Assembly (NCBI GenBank): GCA_903870955.1
Contig: CAIQEX010000025.1
Coordinates: 1 to 7,902 of the forward strand
Length of the DNA stretch: 7,902 nucleotides
Direction: 5' to 3'
Origin: an uncultured beta proteobacterium
Lineage (GTDB): Bacteria; Pseudomonadota; Gammaproteobacteria; Burkholderiales; Burkholderiaceae_C
Positions within the stretch are counted from its first letter, which is position 1. Every line of letters starts with the position of its first letter. Of this stretch, positions 6,303-7,902 are shown in pieces. A model generated the notes under the pieces. The model had not been told where the DNA came from and searched no databases. It saw only the letters and a program-made list of their open reading frames with translations. A program made the translations under genes and the position numbers.

Positions 6303-7375
6303 GTACTTTTCGAAGAGCGGCTCGACCTGAAGGTCAGCCACCGGCACGCGCCGAACACCCGGCCTCGACTGAGTCAGCCCGGCCCGAGTCCAACCGCGCC
6401 ATCAAACGGGCGGCCTACGCCGCTGGCAACCCATTGGGCAACCGACCAGCCCCTGCAGCAGCAAGCAATCATCTTGCGGCCCCATCAAAGGCCAAGCCCA
6501 GAAACCGCCCGCGCACCGTAGACCGCGACCCCAAACCCGCCGTGGCGGCACAGAGCGAAGGCGAGCGCCTGTCCAAATGCGTCATGGCACTGAAGGGTTG
6601 CTCACGCAGCGAAGCCGAGCAATACATCGAAGGCGGCTGGGTCATGGTGAATGGCGTGGTGGTTGAGGACCCGCCATTTCGCGTGCAGCAGCAAACGGTC
6701 ACCGTCTCGCCGGAAGCCACGCTCCTGAATAGCGCGGATATCACGCTGATTCTGCACAAGCCCTCGGGCTGGCTTGACGGCGTGGAAGAAGAAGATGATG
6801 AAGACGACGAGGAAAACGACGCTGCAGACCCGCGCCGTGGGTCACGCAATGCCAGAGGCAAGGCGCACAAGCCACAAATCCCCAATGCGCGCACCCTTCT
6901 GACCCTGGCCAACCGCTACAGCAATGACCAATCAGAAATTCGTGCGCTGAAGCGCCATTTTTTACACTTGGAAGCGGAAGTTCCCCTCGAGACGGGGGCC
7001 AGTGGCTTGGTCGTATTCACCCAGGATTGGCGCACGACGCGCAAGCTCAGCGAAGATCTGGGTTCGATGGAGCACGAAATCATTGCCGATGTCACCGGAG
7101 AAATAGCCCCCGACGCGTTGCAAAAAATAGCCCGGGCGCTCAACGATGAGCGCAATCCGTTGCCTCAGGTCAAGTTCAGCGTCAACAGTTCCACGCCGGA
7201 ACTGAGCAAGTTACGCTTTGCCATCAAGGGCGCACATCCCGGTCTGGTGGCTTACCTTTGCGATAGAGCGGGCCTGGAATTGCAGGCCATGCGCCGCATT
7301 CGCTTGGGCCGCATGGCGCTCACCGATTTGCCCGTGGGGCAATGGCGTTTTCTCAGTCCTTTTGAGAAGTTCTAA
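6299..7375 (+). CDS. S4-domain pseudouridine synthase homologue (RsuA/RluB/RluF type), probably catalytically degenerate
   Basis: This 358-residue protein has the layout of the RsuA/RluB/RluE/RluF family that makes pseudouridine in rRNA. A Pro/Ala/Arg-rich, probably disordered tail (1-85) precedes an S4 RNA-binding domain (about 88-135: G-E-R-L-S-K...C-S-R-S-E-A-E-Q-Y-I...W-V-M-V-N-G). The synthase core begins with LHKPSGW (152-158), like the family's NKP-G motif, and ends with the typical RIRLGRMALTDLPVGQWR (333-350). Two key sites differ: where the family has GRLD-x-x-T-S-G-L with the catalytic Asp, this protein reads VPLETGASGL (228-237), placing Glu231 at the Asp; and the usual EG-RNRQVRRM stretch reads KGAHPGLVAYL (310-320). 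An acidic insert (163-174) follows the KPSGW motif. Start ATG 6299 overlaps the upstream stop (ATGA), implying translational coupling. It probably binds RNA; catalysis is doubtful. Confidence 0.85.
   Translation: MSTFRRAARPEGQPPARAEHPASTESARPESNRAIKRAAYAAGNPLGNRPAPAAASNHLAAPSKAKPRNRPRTVDRDPKPAVAAQSEGERLSKCVMALKGCSRSEAEQYIEGGWVMVNGVVVEDPPFRVQQQTVTVSPEATLLNSADITLILHKPSGWLDGVEEEDDEDDEENDAADPRRGSRNARGKAHKPQIPNARTLLTLANRYSNDQSEIRALKRHFLHLEAEVPLETGASGLVVFTQDWRTTRKLSEDLGSMEHEIIADVTGEIAPDALQKIARALNDERNPLPQVKFSVNSSTPELSKLRFAIKGAHPGLVAYLCDRAGLELQAMRRIRLGRMALTDLPVGQWRFLSPFEKF
6785..6820 (+). repeat. Acidic low-complexity insert in the S4/pseudouridine synthase homologue
   Basis: Codons GAA/GAG and GAT/GAC encode eleven acidic residues of twelve (residues 163-174), just after the KPSGW motif, where active family members usually have a short substrate loop. 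It is followed by a basic segment with several Arg and Lys (179-191), so the region has an acidic-then-basic linker character. Confidence 0.75.
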
Positions 7376-7382
7376 GCTCAGT

Positions 7383-7808
7383 CTAGGATGCGATGTAGGA
7401 CTGCAGTTGGCTGATGGTGGCCTCCTGTTCCGAAATGATCTCGTCAAGCAGATCGCGGATGGAGATCATGCCCAAAACCTTGTCTCCGTCCACGACTGGC
7501 AGGTGGCGAATCTTCTTTTGGCTCATCAATGCCATGCAATCTTCAGCCCGGGTATGCGCATCCACGGTAAGGACTTTGGCGGTCATGATGTCGCTGACCA
7601 AAGTTTCCTTGGATGCCTTGCCAGCCAGGGCAATTTTGCGGGTGTAGTCGCGTTCGGACAGGATGCCCACAAGCTTGCCTTCATCCATCACCATCAAAGC
7701 ACCGACATCGTGATCTGACAGAATTTTGAGTGCTTCAAACACGCTGTCTTGTGGCTTCAGACTCCATACAGGGTTCTGGGTGTTTAACAACTCGCGTACA
7801 TGTCGCAT
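7383..7808 (-). CDS. Two-CBS-domain protein
   Basis: A 141-residue soluble protein made of a CBS pair (Bateman module) and little else. CBS1 spans about 8-60, with G-A-L-M-V-M-D-E-G-K-L-V-G-I-L-S-E-R-D (36-54); CBS2 spans about 74-125, with R-H-L-P-V-V-D-G-D-K-V-L-G-M-I-S-I-R-D-L (101-120). Both have the strand-turn-strand and S-x-R-D ends that bind adenine nucleotides (AMP, ATP, SAM) in this family. A short C-terminal Gln/Glu-rich helix (126-138) follows. There is no fused enzyme or membrane domain, so a stand-alone energy-sensing or regulatory partner is likely; the target is unknown. ATG 7808 is preceded by GGAGG at a good distance. It converges with the upstream plus-strand gene, only 7 nt away, and lies about 60 nt after the rnpB 3' end on the same strand. 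Confidence 0.93.
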   Translation of the reverse strand: MRHVRELLNTQNPVWSLKPQDSVFEALKILSDHDVGALMVMDEGKLVGILSERDYTRKIALAGKASKETLVSDIMTAKVLTVDAHTRAEDCMALMSQKKIRHLPVVDGDKVLGMISIRDLLDEIISEQEATISQLQSYIAS

Positions 7809-7812
7809 AAGA

Positions 7813-7817
7813 CCTCC
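7813..7817 (-). promoter_or_regulatory. Strong ribosome binding site of the CBS protein
   Basis: Minus-strand GGAGG lies 4 nt before ATG 7808. It is one of only two near-consensus Shine-Dalgarno sequences in the window and fixes this start. Confidence 0.7.
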
Positions 7818-7838
7818 AATTAATGGCGTTCAATGCAG

Positions 7839-7861
7839 TAACCATAACCCAAAAATGGTCA
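7839..7861 (-). other. Small hairpin between rnpB and the CBS gene
   Basis: TGACCAT and ATGGTTA can pair (seven pairs, one G-U) around a 9-nt loop of T and G on the minus strand. The T-run sits in the loop and before the stem, not after it, so this is not a canonical intrinsic terminator. Confidence 0.35.
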
Positions 7862-7868
7862 GAAAAGT

Positions 7869-7902
7869 GTGAAGCCCACCGATAAGCCGGATTCTGTGCA
7901 CG
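7869..7902 (-). ncRNA. rnpB: RNase P RNA, 3' end (partial, runs off the right edge)
   Basis: The minus strand reads CACAGAATCCGGCTTATCGG then TGGGCTTCAC. The CAGAA-CCGGCTTATCGG block is the highly conserved 3' part of bacterial type A RNase P RNA, and the following GGGCTTCAC would be the 3' strand of helix P1, as in E. coli where the RNA ends in ...CTTATCGGTCAGTTTCACC. This RNA is the catalytic subunit that trims tRNA 5' leaders. Only about 34 nt lie in the window; the rest, including the P1 5' strand that would confirm pairing, lies beyond the right edge. Position 7869 is my estimate of the mature 3' end, not an exact boundary. Confidence 0.85.

Noticed and set aside
7350..7368. TTCTCA...TGAGAA hairpin near the convergent gene ends, considered as a shared terminator
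   Set aside because: The stem is A/T-rich, lies within coding sequence and has no T-run after it on either strand.

Overview
The window reads as chromosomal core DNA from a GC-rich betaproteobacterium, most likely Burkholderiales/Comamonadaceae (Rhodoferax- or Polaromonas-like). This rests on protein character, the gene order dapF-DUF484-xerC and the GC-rich codon use; it is inference, since no 16S sequence is present. There is no sign of an insertion sequence, prophage, CRISPR array or tRNA.

Layout. Positions 1-58 hold the first 19 codons of a minus-strand gene with a Lys/Ala/Ser-rich N-terminus; dksA is suggested by context only. Positions 59-294 are its leader. Positions 295-5255 carry a minus-strand run of five genes, transcribed right to left: dapF (lysine/peptidoglycan precursor epimerase), a DUF484 protein, xerC (chromosome dimer resolution recombinase), rlmI (23S rRNA m5C methyltransferase) and a CobW/COG0523 GTPase with a His-rich metal-binding loop. 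Gaps are 58, 20, 24 and 68 nt, so an operon is plausible.

From the 66-nt divergent gap at 5256-5321, a plus-strand pair runs the other way: a LACTB2-like metallo-beta-lactamase-fold hydrolase and, overlapping it by ATGA, an S4-domain protein built like an RsuA/RluB/RluF pseudouridine synthase. The pair converges with only 7 nt on a minus-strand two-CBS-domain protein (7383-7808). The right edge (7869-7902) holds the 3' end of RNase P RNA (rnpB), also on the minus strand, so the CBS gene lies directly downstream of rnpB.

Functionally this is housekeeping: cell-wall/lysine synthesis, chromosome segregation, rRNA modification, metal handling and tRNA 5' maturation. The most unusual content is the pseudouridine synthase homologue. 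Its catalytic-loop Asp appears to be replaced by Glu (local VPLE where the family has GRLD), and the conserved C-terminal Arg-rich RNA-contact motif is also lost. It therefore looks like a pseudoenzyme, translationally coupled to a putative nuclease-fold hydrolase. I see no convincing large undescribed system; that pair is the best candidate for follow-up.
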